DNA from: Pseudomonas sp. QS1027
Lineage (GTDB): Bacteria > Pseudomonadota > Gammaproteobacteria > Pseudomonadales > Pseudomonadaceae
Length of the DNA stretch: 64,000 nucleotides
Direction: 5' to 3'
Assembly (NCBI RefSeq): GCF_002814235.1
Contig: NZ_PHSU01000015.1
Coordinates: 1 to 64,000, forward strand
Shown: positions 1 through 8,986 of the stretch, one piece after another
Numbering within the stretch: the first letter of the stretch is position 1
How the letters are laid out: every line of letters begins with the position of its first letter
The notes under the pieces: generated by a model
Databases searched by the model: none
The model's input: the letters and a program-made list of their open reading frames with translations, nothing else
What the model was told of the DNA's origin: nothing
Translations under genes and position numbers: made by a program

Positions 1-22
1 TCCCCTTACCCCGACCATTTTC

Positions 23-58
23 AAAAAAAAGACATCCTTATGGATGTCTTTTTTTTTG
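23..58. terminator. bidirectional intrinsic terminator
   Basis: A perfect 7-bp stem (GACATCC/GGATGTC, 31-37 and 42-48) closes a 4-nt loop. It has an A tract on the left and a T tract on the right, so it can end transcripts in either direction. It separates the polysaccharide cluster from whatever lies upstream of the window. Confidence 0.85.
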
Positions 59-247
59 CCTTGGCGTCCCGGAATCAGTATGAGGAGTGGGGTTGTTCAT
101 CTCCCGGCGAGCATGCTAGAACTCGTTGTTATTTTGTGTGTGCTCGTGCTGTTAATGGTCACTGCTGGGTATCTTCAGCTGTCTATGTGAGGGAGGGAGC
201 ATTTCTGGGATTTTGGTTGATCGTCTTGCGCTAGGGTGATTTTATCT

Positions 248-1747
248 ATGAGCGGTTTGTTAAAAAATATATCTGCGAATTTTGTCGGGCAAGGGTGGGT
301 CGCCTTGATGGGGATTTGCTTTGTTCCAGTGTATTTGAAATTTATAGGTGTTGAAGGGTACGGGTTGGTCGGTTTTTTCTTGATCCTCTCATCGGCCTTG
401 ACTTTGTTGGACGGTGGATTTGGGGCGGCGGCAACGAGAGAGGCGTCGGTCTATGGTGCGTCTAGCGATGAAGATAAGCTCAGGATAATACTGGTTTTGC
501 GCAGTACGGAGGTCATATTTTGGGGGGTGGCTTTCTTTTGTGGATTGCTGATTTTTTTATTGGCCCCATTTATTGTTAGTCATTGGTTGGATGTTGACGT
601 TAGTAAGGTTGAGTCGGTTACTCGCGTAATAAGAATCATGGCTGGTGCTATATTGTTACAGTTTCCTGTTCCTTTTTATTATGGCTGTTTTATTGGTCTT
701 CAGCGGCAAGTTTTGTTGAATGTTTATAGCTCTTTTTTTGCGACTGTTCGATCCGCTGGGGCGGCACTTGTTTTGTGGTTGGTCTCTCCCTCGGTAGAGT
801 CTTTTTTCATTTGGCAGTGTGTTGTCAGTCTGACGACATTGCTGGTGATTCGAGTGGGGGTTGTGCGAGCGGTTCCGGGTTGGAGTCAGAGCCCCGTATT
901 TTCTATTTATGCGCTCAAGCGTCTGGGGCATTTTGCTACGGGGATGGGAGTTTCCAATATTTTGTCGTTTGCACTAATGCAGGTGGATAAAATTATTTTA
1001 TCCAAGCTCTTGTCGTTGAGGGATTTTGGTTATTACATGCTGGCCTGGACGGTGGGGACAATAGCTTTCCGTTTGATGTCACCTATCTTTAACTCTTATT
1101 ATCCGAAAATGGCCTCGCATGTGGAATTGGGAGAGGATGGCGAGGTGTTTCGTCTTTTGCTCCGAGGAAGTCAGTTGTTGTCAATATTGGTGGTGCCGAT
1201 TTCGTTGTGGATAGCCATTTACAGCTCTGATTTACTGTTGTTCTGGACTCGCGATAAGGAGGTGGCGGAGGTGGCAGCTGGTCCGCTCAGTCTTATTGCT
1301 ATAGGTACGATGTTTTATTCGTTTATGCACATGCCTTATGCTCTGCAATTGGCGCGTGGACGCTCCAAATTTAGCGTGTGGCAAAATGCTGTCTCCTTGG
1401 TATTCATGGCGCCACTGACTTATTTTCTTTTGGTGGTGTATGGGTTGCGGGGGAGTGGCTGGCCTTGGCTGTTGATGAATGTCGCTTGTGTCATGATTAT
1501 TTTACCTATTGTCTTCAGTCGTTTGAGGGTGCCGGGCGGCATGGTTTGGTGCTCGCAGGTGGTGGTTTGGCCCTGTTTGATTTCTTTCGTAGTTTTATGG
1601 GGGGGGAGTATTTTGATTGCTCCTTTGGGGAGCTACAAAATTTTCTTATCCGTGATTTTTCTCTGTCTTAGCTTTTTTCTTGTTGTGGCTCGGTTTTTTA
1701 TATTGAGTCTCGATTGGAAAAAAACTCGCTGGAGGGATGTTGGCTAA
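248..1747 (+). CDS. wzx: Wzx-like polysaccharide flippase (MATE/MOP superfamily)
   Basis: This is a 499-residue, almost entirely hydrophobic protein with about 12-14 predicted membrane spans. The N-terminal pattern (LLKNISANFVGQGWVALMGI, then FVPVYLKFIG and GYGLVGFF) is typical of the Wzx/RfbX flippases that move undecaprenyl-linked oligosaccharide across the inner membrane. I prefer the ATG at 248, which follows AGGGTG, over the GTG four codons upstream. It is the first gene of the polysaccharide cluster. Its codon use is AT-rich (many TTT, TTG and AAA) compared with the 60 % GC style of later genes, as is common for transferred wzx genes. The family call is firm; the substrate is unknown. 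Confidence 0.85.
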   Translation: MSGLLKNISANFVGQGWVALMGICFVPVYLKFIGVEGYGLVGFFLILSSALTLLDGGFGAAATREASVYGASSDEDKLRIILVLRSTEVIFWGVAFFCGLLIFLLAPFIVSHWLDVDVSKVESVTRVIRIMAGAILLQFPVPFYYGCFIGLQRQVLLNVYSSFFATVRSAGAALVLWLVSPSVESFFIWQCVVSLTTLLVIRVGVVRAVPGWSQSPVFSIYALKRLGHFATGMGVSNILSFALMQVDKIILSKLLSLRDFGYYMLAWTVGTIAFRLMSPIFNSYYPKMASHVELGEDGEVFRLLLRGSQLLSILVVPISLWIAIYSSDLLLFWTRDKEVAEVAAGPLSLIAIGTMFYSFMHMPYALQLARGRSKFSVWQNAVSLVFMAPLTYFLLVVYGLRGSGWPWLLMNVACVMIILPIVFSRLRVPGGMVWCSQVVVWPCLISFVVLWGGSILIAPLGSYKIFLSVIFLCLSFFLVVARFFILSLDWKKTRWRDVG

Positions 1748-1846
1748 TATTTTTACTTATAAGTCATGCGTTTAGAGTGTGTGGTATGCTGATAGGGTGG
1801 TGGTTTTTAATTGGTTTGATGTTGATTGGGCTGTTCGGGAGGAGAT

Positions 1847-2941
1847 GTGCGAGTTGCTTTTGATCATCAGATATTTTGCCTGCAGAATTATGGCGGTATA
1901 TCGCGGTATTTTGTGCGTATGGCGGAGAGCATGCTGGCGGCGGGGACGGATGTGGTTTGTTTTGCACCGTTGCATCGTAATCATTATCTGAAAGATCTGG
2001 CGCAGCCTGCCGTGTATGGTCGTTGGGCGGAGAAGTATTGGTCTCGTACGACTCGTATCGCATTGGCCTACAATTACCTTCTCGGTCGACAAGGTATGCA
2101 CCAGTGGCGTCCCGACGTGGTGCATGAAACCTACTATTCGCGTTTTGGCTCTGGCCCTAAGACATGCCCTAGGGTTCTCACTGTCTACGACATGATTCAT
2201 GAGTTGTTTCCGGAGAATTTCGCCGCTCGCGATAATACAAGCGAGCTGAAACGGCTGGCTGTTGAGCGGGCTGATCACGTGATCTGTATTTCAGAGAGTA
2301 CCCGGCTTGACCTCATGAGGCTGTTTTCCGTGCCGGAAAGCAAATTGTCGGTTGTGCACCTGGGATTCGAGCATTTCAGCGCGCGGCCGTCGGAGCTTGG
2401 GCTTTCTCGGCCTTATTTACTTTATGTGGGAAGTCGGCATGGTTACAAAAACTTCTCCGGCTTGCTTGAAGCGGTTGCAACTTCGGATCGTTTGAAGCGC
2501 GATTTTGATATCGTGGCTTTCGGGGGAGGGGCTTTTTCCGAGGTCGAGCAGCAAAACATCAGTCGTCTGGGTTTTGATTCATACCAAGTTCGACACATTG
2601 GTGGTGATGACGCCGTGTTGGGTGGGCTTTATAATGGTGCCAGGGCATTCATTTATCCCTCGCTGTATGAAGGTTTTGGTCTTCCCCCCCTGGAAGCCAT
2701 GTCTCATTCCTGTCCCGTCATCAGCAGTGGTACGAGCTCCATGCCCGAGGTCATAGGTGATGCCGGTATTTTTTTCGATCCCCACGACAGCGATGATATG
2801 GTTGGGGCGATAGAAAGAGTCGTCTATTCGGAAAGTGAAATAGCAGGTTTGGTGAGTCGTGGTCGTGAGCGACTCAATCATTTTTCCTGGCAGCGTTGCA
2901 CCCAGGAAACACTATCGATCTATCAAAGCCTACAAAGGTAA
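1847..2941 (+). CDS. GT4-family glycosyltransferase (WbpX/WbpY-like mannosyl or rhamnosyl transferase type)
   Basis: This is a 364-residue GT-B protein. The N-terminus (FDHQIFCLQNYGGISRYF) carries the nucleotide-sugar family GGxxRY signature. The C-terminal half has a LLYVGSRHGYKNF acceptor/donor loop and the retaining GT4 EX7E-type motif in SLYEGFGLPPLEAM, followed by PVISSGTSSMPEVIGDAGIFFDP. I prefer the GTG at 1847, just after GGAGGA, over the TTG at 1826. It should add a hexose to the lipid-linked glycan on the cytoplasmic face. The overall pattern is that of transferases acting on GDP-sugars, but donor and linkage cannot be read from sequence. Confidence 0.88.
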   Translation: MRVAFDHQIFCLQNYGGISRYFVRMAESMLAAGTDVVCFAPLHRNHYLKDLAQPAVYGRWAEKYWSRTTRIALAYNYLLGRQGMHQWRPDVVHETYYSRFGSGPKTCPRVLTVYDMIHELFPENFAARDNTSELKRLAVERADHVICISESTRLDLMRLFSVPESKLSVVHLGFEHFSARPSELGLSRPYLLYVGSRHGYKNFSGLLEAVATSDRLKRDFDIVAFGGGAFSEVEQQNISRLGFDSYQVRHIGGDDAVLGGLYNGARAFIYPSLYEGFGLPPLEAMSHSCPVISSGTSSMPEVIGDAGIFFDPHDSDDMVGAIERVVYSESEIAGLVSRGRERLNHFSWQRCTQETLSIYQSLQR

Positions 2942-2945
2942 GACT

Positions 2946-3905
2946 TTGGAATATCCAGAAAGAACAGCGCTGATCTGTGGGGTAAGTGGCCAAGATGGGG
3001 CCTATCTCGCGAAATTTCTGCTCGACAAGGGGTACGCCGTCTGGGGGACTTCCCGTGATGCGCAAGGTTCCTCGTTTGCGAATCTGAAGCGCCTGGATAT
3101 TTTGCCGCGCTTGAAATTGCTGTCGATGGTGCCAGAGGACTTTCGTAGCGTGTTCATGGCTTTGAAGCGCAGCCAGCCCGATGAGGTTTACTTTCTCGCA
3201 GGGCAGTCTTCCGTTGGTTTGTCGTTCGAGCAGCCTGCGGAAACCATTCAGAGTATTACTCTGGGGACGCTGAATATGCTCGAAGCTTGCAGGATGAGCG
3301 AGCGCCCGATCCGATTTTATCAGGCGGGGTCCAGTGAGTGTTTCGGCGACACCAATGGCGAGCCAGCCTGCGAAGCGACCACTTTTCATCCGCGCAGCCC
3401 CTATGCAGTGGCGAAATCCTCGGCTTTCTGGCTGGTCGACAATTATCGCGAAGCCTATAATCTGTTCGCTTGTACCGGAATTTTATTCAATCACGAATCC
3501 GCGTTGCGCCCCCTCAGGTTTGTTACACAAAAAATCGTGACTACGGCCAAACGTATCGCTTCTGGTTCGGGCGAGCGGTTGACGCTGGGACGCCTTGATA
3601 TCGCGCGCGATTGGGGGGCAGCCGCCGAGTATGTTGATGCCATGTGGCGGATGCTTCAGTGCGAACAGCCAGGCGATTTCGTGATTGCGACTGGCAAGAC
3701 ACACACGCTGGAAGCATTCGTATCAGAAACTTTCACACAGCTGGGACTGGATTGGAGAGCGCATGTTGACCAGTCGGAGGTGTTCTTTCGGCCTACCGAT
3801 TTGCTGGTCAGCCGCGCGGATCCCTCTAAGGCCGAGCGGGTTCTGGGGTGGAAGGCACAGGCGATGATGCCTGACGTTATCGCCAGCATGCTAAGTGCCG
3901 CTTAA
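2946..3905 (+). CDS. GDP-mannose 4,6-dehydratase-like SDR enzyme, divergent paralog of gmd
   Basis: This is a 319-residue extended short-chain dehydrogenase. It has the dinucleotide motif GVSGQDGAYLA near residue 12, the catalytic region FYQAGSSE, and SPYAVAK with the active Tyr and Lys. The stretch [20 protein letters not shown] is diagnostic of GDP-mannose dehydratases. It differs from the neighbouring gmd at the substrate loop: HESALRPLRFVT here against [12 protein letters not shown] there. The TTG at 2946 follows AAAGGTAAG, just after the previous stop, and removes an overlapping N-terminal extension. It could be a second dehydratase, a reductase making GDP-D-rhamnose, or act on another GDP-sugar. 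The exact reaction is not determined. Confidence 0.8.
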   Translation: MEYPERTALICGVSGQDGAYLAKFLLDKGYAVWGTSRDAQGSSFANLKRLDILPRLKLLSMVPEDFRSVFMALKRSQPDEVYFLAGQSSVGLSFEQPAETIQSITLGTLNMLEACRMSERPIRFYQAGSSECFGDTNGEPACEATTFHPRSPYAVAKSSAFWLVDNYREAYNLFACTGILFNHESALRPLRFVTQKIVTTAKRIASGSGERLTLGRLDIARDWGAAAEYVDAMWRMLQCEQPGDFVIATGKTHTLEAFVSETFTQLGLDWRAHVDQSEVFFRPTDLLVSRADPSKAERVLGWKAQAMMPDVIASMLSAA

Positions 3906-3937
3906 ATACAAAATCTAAAGAGTTCTAGGACGTATAA

Positions 3938-5062
3938 ATGACCCTGAAAAAAGCACTGATTACCGGGATCACTGGCCAGGACGGCTCCTACCTGGCTGAA
4001 TTGCTGCTGGAAAAAGGCTATGAGGTTCACGGTATCAAGCGACGTGCATCCTCCTTCAATACCCAGCGTGTTGACCATATCTATCAAGATCCGCATGTCG
4101 ACAACCAACGCTTCATTTTGCATTACGGCGACTTGTCCGACTCTTCGAACCTGACCCGTATCATTCAGGAAGTTCAGCCGGACGAGGTCTACAACCTGGG
4201 GGCGCAGTCGCATGTCGCCGTGAGCTTCGAGTCACCGGAATACACGGCCGATGTCGATGCCATGGGGACCTTGCGCATTCTCGAAGCCATTCGCTTGCTG
4301 GGTCTTGAGAAAAAAACACGTTTTTACCAGGCCTCGACTTCCGAACTCTACGGTCTCGTCCAGGAGACCCCGCAGAAAGAAACCACACCGTTCTATCCGC
4401 GTTCGCCGTACGCAGTGGCAAAGCTGTATGCCTACTGGATCGTTGTGAACTACCGCGAAGCCTACGGTATGCACGCCTGCAACGGGATTCTCTTCAATCA
4501 CGAGTCGCCGCGTCGTGGCGAGACGTTCGTAACCCGCAAGATTACCCGCGGCCTGGCAAATATTGCCCAGGGCCTTGAGCAGTGCCTCTACATGGGGAAC
4601 ATGGATGCGCTGCGTGACTGGGGTCATGCCAAGGACTACGTCCGCATGCAGTGGATGATGCTCCAGCAGGACGTGCCGGAGGACTTCGTCATTGCAACGG
4701 GCGTTCAGTATTCGGTTCGTGACTTCATTCGCTGGTCCGCTACCGAGTTGGGTATCACCTTGCGCTTCGAGGGTGCTGGCCTGGACGAGCGAGGCATCAT
4801 TGAGTCGATTTCTGGTGACAAGGCCCCAGCCCTCAAGGTCGGCGACACCCTGGTACGTATCGATCCGCGCTATTTCCGTCCTGCGGAGGTCGAGACCTTG
4901 TTGGGTGATCCAACCAAGGCCAAGACCAAGCTGGGCTGGGTTCCGGAGATTACGGCCCAGGAGATGTGTGCCGAGATGGTGCGTGAGGATTTGAAGGTTG
5001 CCCAGCGGCACGCGCTGTTGAAAAACCATGGCTACGATTTGCCGGTGTCGCTGGAGAACTAG
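3938..5062 (+). CDS. gmd: GDP-mannose 4,6-dehydratase
   Basis: This is a 374-residue canonical Gmd. It has the NADP motif [19 protein letters not shown], then [16 protein letters not shown], the STSELYG catalytic Thr/Glu region, [12 protein letters not shown] with Tyr/Lys, and [15 protein letters not shown]. The length matches the usual 345-375. It converts GDP-D-mannose to GDP-4-keto-6-deoxy-D-mannose, which the next gene (fcl) reduces to GDP-L-fucose. An AGGA ribosome site lies about 8 nt before the ATG. The stop at 5062 is followed after one base by the fcl start, so the two are translated together. Confidence 0.96.
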   Translation: MTLKKALITGITGQDGSYLAELLLEKGYEVHGIKRRASSFNTQRVDHIYQDPHVDNQRFILHYGDLSDSSNLTRIIQEVQPDEVYNLGAQSHVAVSFESPEYTADVDAMGTLRILEAIRLLGLEKKTRFYQASTSELYGLVQETPQKETTPFYPRSPYAVAKLYAYWIVVNYREAYGMHACNGILFNHESPRRGETFVTRKITRGLANIAQGLEQCLYMGNMDALRDWGHAKDYVRMQWMMLQQDVPEDFVIATGVQYSVRDFIRWSATELGITLRFEGAGLDERGIIESISGDKAPALKVGDTLVRIDPRYFRPAEVETLLGDPTKAKTKLGWVPEITAQEMCAEMVREDLKVAQRHALLKNHGYDLPVSLEN

Positions 5063-5063
5063 G

Positions 5064-6041
5064 ATGTCACGTCAATTGAGCGAGCGCATTTTTGTCGCGG
5101 GCCACAAGGGGATGGTCGGTTCGGCCATCGTCCGTCGCCTGCAAGCGCTGGGCTACACGAATATTGTCACCTGCGACAGGGCTCAATTGAATCTGCTGGA
5201 TCAACGTTCGGTGGAGAATTTTTTCCGCCAGGCGGGTATTCAGCAGGTCTATATGGCGGCGGCCAAGGTGGGTGGGATCCATGCCAATAACACTTACCCT
5301 GCCGAGTTCATATACGAAAACCTGATGATGCAGGCAAACATTGTTCAGGCTGCTCATCGTAATGACGTGCAGAAGATGTTGTTCCTTGGCTCTTCTTGCA
5401 TCTACCCGGTCAGTGTCCAACAGCCCATGGCCGAAGAGGCCTTGTTGACCGGTGTCCTGGAGCCTACCAACGAGCCTTACGCCATCGCGAAAATTGCTGG
5501 TATCAAGCTCTGTGAAAGCTATAACCGCCAATACGGTCGCGACTACCGGAGTGTCATGCCTACGAATCTGTATGGGCCGAATGACAATTTTCATCCGGAA
5601 AACTCTCACGTTATTCCGGCGCTTTTACGCCGTTTCCACGAGGCTGTGGCGCAGGATGTGGAGGAGGTGGTGATCTGGGGCAGCGGAACGCCGATGCGTG
5701 AGTTCCTGCATGTCGACGATATGGCCAGTGCCAGCGTTTATGTCATGGAGCTGGATGAGGAGCGGTATCGGGCGCATACCCAATCCATGCTCTCCCACAT
5801 TAATGTCGGGACGGGAGAGGACTGTTCGATTCGGGAGTTGGCGCAGGCCGTCGCCAGGGTAACCGGGTTCAACGGTCGCCTTGTTTTTGATTCGAGCAAG
5901 CCAGATGGTTCGCCGAGAAAACTGATGGATGTCTCACGCCTAGGTCTTCTAGGCTGGCGCGCCAGCATCGGTCTGGAAGACGGGCTGCGTGATGCTTACA
6001 AATGGTTTTCCGAGAACGCGCTGCACGCTCGTTCACGATAG
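5064..6041 (+). CDS. fcl: GDP-L-fucose synthase (3,5-epimerase/4-reductase)
   Basis: This is a 325-residue SDR enzyme. Motifs are [16 protein letters not shown] (NADP binding), [23 protein letters not shown] and FLGSSCIYP. The segment [26 protein letters not shown] holds the catalytic Tyr and Lys, followed by [27 protein letters not shown]. These are hallmark sequences of WcaG/Fcl. It epimerises C3 and C5 of GDP-4-keto-6-deoxymannose and reduces C4. The ATG at 5064 is one base after the gmd stop; an upstream in-frame extension to 5028 would overlap gmd and is rejected. Together with manC and gmd it completes the GDP-L-fucose pathway. Confidence 0.96.
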   Translation: MSRQLSERIFVAGHKGMVGSAIVRRLQALGYTNIVTCDRAQLNLLDQRSVENFFRQAGIQQVYMAAAKVGGIHANNTYPAEFIYENLMMQANIVQAAHRNDVQKMLFLGSSCIYPVSVQQPMAEEALLTGVLEPTNEPYAIAKIAGIKLCESYNRQYGRDYRSVMPTNLYGPNDNFHPENSHVIPALLRRFHEAVAQDVEEVVIWGSGTPMREFLHVDDMASASVYVMELDEERYRAHTQSMLSHINVGTGEDCSIRELAQAVARVTGFNGRLVFDSSKPDGSPRKLMDVSRLGLLGWRASIGLEDGLRDAYKWFSENALHARSR

Positions 6042-6157
6042 GTCGGTTATCGCGCGCAAGCCGTATTGTTTCAAAATCTGCGTCCTTGCGCGCTTCCCTT
6101 TGCTTGAGGATATCCTCGTCTTCCGGGATTGTTCCCGTAGAGCGTCAGTCGGTAATT

Positions 6158-6649
6158 ATGATCAGGCACCTACTCAATATCTTGTTTTCCTTTTTACCGC
6201 CTTCCCGGTTTTTTTCCTTCAGGGCGGCGTTGTTGCGCCTGGCCGGAGTCGAGATACATCCGGATGCGAAGCTCTGTGGCCGCGGTTGGATCTATGGTCG
6301 GGGGCGCTTGAGCATTGGTGAAGGAACCTGGCTGAGCCCGGGCGTTGTTTTTCACACCCACTGTGATGCCGACATCCTACTGGGCGCGCGTTGCGACATT
6401 GGCCATGGGGTCGAGTTTATCCCGGGCAGCCATGAAATCGGCTCCAGTCACAGGCGAGCAGGAACAGGCACGGCGCTTCCCATCACGGTGGGGGCTGGAT
6501 GCTGGTTGGGTGCTAAGAGCCTTGTGCTGGGTGGGGTTTCTATCGGGGAGGGGGCCATCGTTGCGGCCGGCTCCGTTGTAACACGTGATGTCGCACCCAA
6601 TACGATGGTCGCTGGTGTGCCTGCTGTTATGAAAAAGCAGTTGTCATGA
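6158..6649 (+). CDS. left-handed beta-helix acyltransferase (WcaF/LacA/Maa-like)
   Basis: This is a 163-residue protein with hexapeptide repeats throughout ([LIV]-G-x4): GVEIHPDAKLCGRGWIYGRG, then LSIGEGTWLSPGVVFH, VGAGCWLGAKSLVLGGVSIGEGAIVAAGSVVTRDV and MVAGVPAVMKK. It probably O-acetylates a sugar of the growing glycan or a nucleotide sugar. I use the ATG at 6158. The 52 upstream codons in frame look like read-through of low-quality sequence with no family similarity. About 115 bases separate it from fcl. Its TGA overlaps the next gene's ATG (ATGA), so translation is coupled. Confidence 0.82.
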   Translation: MIRHLLNILFSFLPPSRFFSFRAALLRLAGVEIHPDAKLCGRGWIYGRGRLSIGEGTWLSPGVVFHTHCDADILLGARCDIGHGVEFIPGSHEIGSSHRRAGTGTALPITVGAGCWLGAKSLVLGGVSIGEGAIVAAGSVVTRDVAPNTMVAGVPAVMKKQLS

Positions 6650-7833
6650 GGCGGCCATTGGTTCTCGTGGTCTGCAATGCGTTGGATGATTTGACGCGCC
6701 TCGAACGAGGCATTGTCAGTGACAGTCCCGCCGCTTCCCGCAAGGTGATCATGTTGTGCCAGGCGCTGAGAGACGCGGGTGCTCGCCCTTGTATCCTGAG
6801 CCTCGGTCGAGGTCGTGCCAATGGTTCGTTTACGTATTTCCAGCGTACGGTCAAAAGAGCGGGAGGGGTGCCTATCGTTTACGCGCCTTTTTCACATGTA
6901 CGATTCTTCTCTCAGTTCCTCTCCTTGTTCTTTCTTATCGGCACATTGTTTCGGCTGTCCTCCAGCGAGAAGAAGGCGGTGGTTTTCTACAACCGCATGA
7001 CGGCCTACCTGCCCATGTTGTGTGTGGCCTCCGTTACAGGATACAGACGATTCCTCGATCTTGAGGATGGCGAGGTCCTGGGGCCGAAACAAGGCGGTGG
7101 GCTGAAAGCTGCCTTGGGTAGGTCCATTACCTGGCTTTATGATCGCTTGTGCCCGGATGGCGCCTTGCTGGCCTGTAGTGCGTTATCGGATATGACAACG
7201 ATACGACCGGTGCATTGTTACTACGGCTCGACTTCCTCCAAAGCCTTTGGCGTTCGCTCGGTTGAAGCCCGGCAATCGGTTCTTATGGCCGGGACACTCA
7301 ATGCCGATACCGGCACTGATCTGTTGATCGATACGATCCGTTTGATGCGCCAGGACGCGAGTGAGTGGATGAGCAAGCTCCACTTCGAGGTGACCGGAAA
7401 AGGCGAGGCCTTGGCTGCCCTTGAAGAGTTGGCCCGTGAGGAGGGCCTTCCGCAAATTACGGTGCACGGTCGCACGACGGACATGCAGTATGCAGAAGTG
7501 CTTGGGCGCTGTAATGTCGGATTGGCCTTGAAACCGGTGGGCGGTCCGCTGGCCGACACGACCTTTCCTTCCAAGGTCATTGAGTTCGCCGAGGCGGGGC
7601 TTCTGGTCCTCAGCACCGATATCAGTGACGTCAGGGCGGTGCTTGGTTCTGGGGCTGCCTATCTGACCCATAACGATCCAAGGGAGTTGATGGCCTTGCT
7701 GCGAGGCATCGTCGAAAATCCTGAAGAGAGCCAGGCTTGCGCCTTGCGAGGTCAGCGCGCAGTGGTCGAGCGCTGCGCGCCGCAATTGGCCGGCCAAGCC
7801 GTGTTTGGGTTCATCTTTGGTCGTTGCCCATGA
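6646..7833 (+). CDS. glycosyltransferase, GT4-like
   Basis: This is a 395-residue GT-B type protein. The N-terminal half begins RPLVLVVCNALDDL and includes DSPAASRKVIMLCQALRDAG, a typical acceptor-side Rossmann start. The C-terminal half has HFEVTGKGEALAALEELA, then ITVHGRTTDMQYAEVLGRCNVGLALKP, FPSKVIEFAEAGLLVLSTDISD and YLTHNDPREL, the donor-binding half of GT4-like enzymes. A hydrophobic stretch near residue 90 (FFSQFLSLFFLIGTLF) may be a membrane-association helix. It overlaps both neighbours by 4 bases. Donor sugar unknown. Confidence 0.75.
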   Translation: MRRPLVLVVCNALDDLTRLERGIVSDSPAASRKVIMLCQALRDAGARPCILSLGRGRANGSFTYFQRTVKRAGGVPIVYAPFSHVRFFSQFLSLFFLIGTLFRLSSSEKKAVVFYNRMTAYLPMLCVASVTGYRRFLDLEDGEVLGPKQGGGLKAALGRSITWLYDRLCPDGALLACSALSDMTTIRPVHCYYGSTSSKAFGVRSVEARQSVLMAGTLNADTGTDLLIDTIRLMRQDASEWMSKLHFEVTGKGEALAALEELAREEGLPQITVHGRTTDMQYAEVLGRCNVGLALKPVGGPLADTTFPSKVIEFAEAGLLVLSTDISDVRAVLGSGAAYLTHNDPRELMALLRGIVENPEESQACALRGQRAVVERCAPQLAGQAVFGFIFGRCP

Positions 7834-8984
7834 GCGAGTGCTCCTTGTTCGTCACGTGGCAGCCGGTGCTGACCGATCATCAGGCCTTTACCTACGAGCA
7901 GTTGTCTCGTCAGGCCAAAACCCCCGTCCTGGCCTACGTATTGGCCATGGAGGACGAAACCCGTCGCTCCCAGGGTTGGAACGATACTCAGGTTGAGTCG
8001 ATTGAAAGACGACTGATTCCCGAGCGGGGTGCACTCTTCTATTGCTATGAAAAAATGCGCGAGCATCGGCACAATGTGCATTTCTTTGGCAGCCCTTTCC
8101 AGAATCTGAAAATGCTTTACTGCTGGATGCTGGCTGTCTGCTTGGGGGTCGAGTTCTACATTATATCCGAGCCGTATTCACCCATTGCCCAAGGGTACTT
8201 CAGCGATCGGTCGCTGAGCGCTGAACGTCTCAAAGCCTCTTTACGGCCCTACCTCTACAAGTTGTACGTGCTCTTGCTCCGACGGCGGATGGCTGGCGTA
8301 TTCGCAATTTCTCGCCGGGCTGTTTCGCAATATGCCGACGCGGGCGTGGTCACGGGAAAGCTGTTTCCTTTCGGTTATTTTGTGCCCGCTGTCGAGGTCA
8401 TCTCCGCGTCGCGGCGGGACGCGCATGCCGCTTCATCACCTTTGCGAGTTGTTTTTGTCGGTGCATTGATTGGGCGCAAAGGTCTTGACCAGCTTATAGA
8501 GGCAATCAAAGCGTTGAGATTTCCGGTCGAACTCGATATTTATGGGCCGGGTGATCCCGCGCTGTTCGACGTCGATGGCCGGACAGTTCATTACCGGGGA
8601 AGCATTCCATTTGGAGGAACCCAGGCCGTAGTGGGGGCCTACGATCTTCTGATTTTACCCAGCCGCTACGATGGCTGGGGGGTTGTCGTGAATGAGGCGC
8701 TGTGCGCGGGTGTCCCCGTGGTTTGCAGCGATCAGGTAGGCGCTGGCACCTTGGTTGAACGCTTTGGCGCCGGAGCGGTATTCAGTTCCACAGAGCCGAA
8801 GGCCCTTGAGCATGTGTTGACGGAGTTAGGGCATGATCCAGAGCGTTTGCTGGCGATGCGCCTGGCTACGCACCTGGCTGCAGAGGCCATACAACCCAGT
8901 GTTGCGGCCGGTTATATGTTGGCTGTCCTGCGCTCCGAACCATCGGATAGAGCGTCGATTCCCTCTCCTTGGTACGTGGAATAA
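7830..8984 (+). CDS. glycosyltransferase, GT4 family
   Basis: This is a 384-residue protein. The C-terminal donor domain is clear: VVFVGALIGRKGLDQLIEAI, LDIYGPGDP, then YDLLILPSRYDGWGVVVNEALCAGVPVVCSD, which contains the EX7E-like element. The N-terminal half (LFVTWQPVLTDHQAFTYEQL) is less conserved. The start is the ATG at 7830, overlapping the previous TGA by 4 bases; a longer in-frame version beginning at 7737 lies wholly within the upstream gene. It is part of the tightly packed block of three consecutive transferases. Acceptor and donor unknown. Confidence 0.83.
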   Translation: MSECSLFVTWQPVLTDHQAFTYEQLSRQAKTPVLAYVLAMEDETRRSQGWNDTQVESIERRLIPERGALFYCYEKMREHRHNVHFFGSPFQNLKMLYCWMLAVCLGVEFYIISEPYSPIAQGYFSDRSLSAERLKASLRPYLYKLYVLLLRRRMAGVFAISRRAVSQYADAGVVTGKLFPFGYFVPAVEVISASRRDAHAASSPLRVVFVGALIGRKGLDQLIEAIKALRFPVELDIYGPGDPALFDVDGRTVHYRGSIPFGGTQAVVGAYDLLILPSRYDGWGVVVNEALCAGVPVVCSDQVGAGTLVERFGAGAVFSSTEPKALEHVLTELGHDPERLLAMRLATHLAAEAIQPSVAAGYMLAVLRSEPSDRASIPSPWYVE

Positions 8985-8986
8985 CC

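Noticed and set aside
40..234. 64-codon frame before wzx
   Set aside because: Starts inside the terminator hairpin, has no ribosome site and no family-like pattern.
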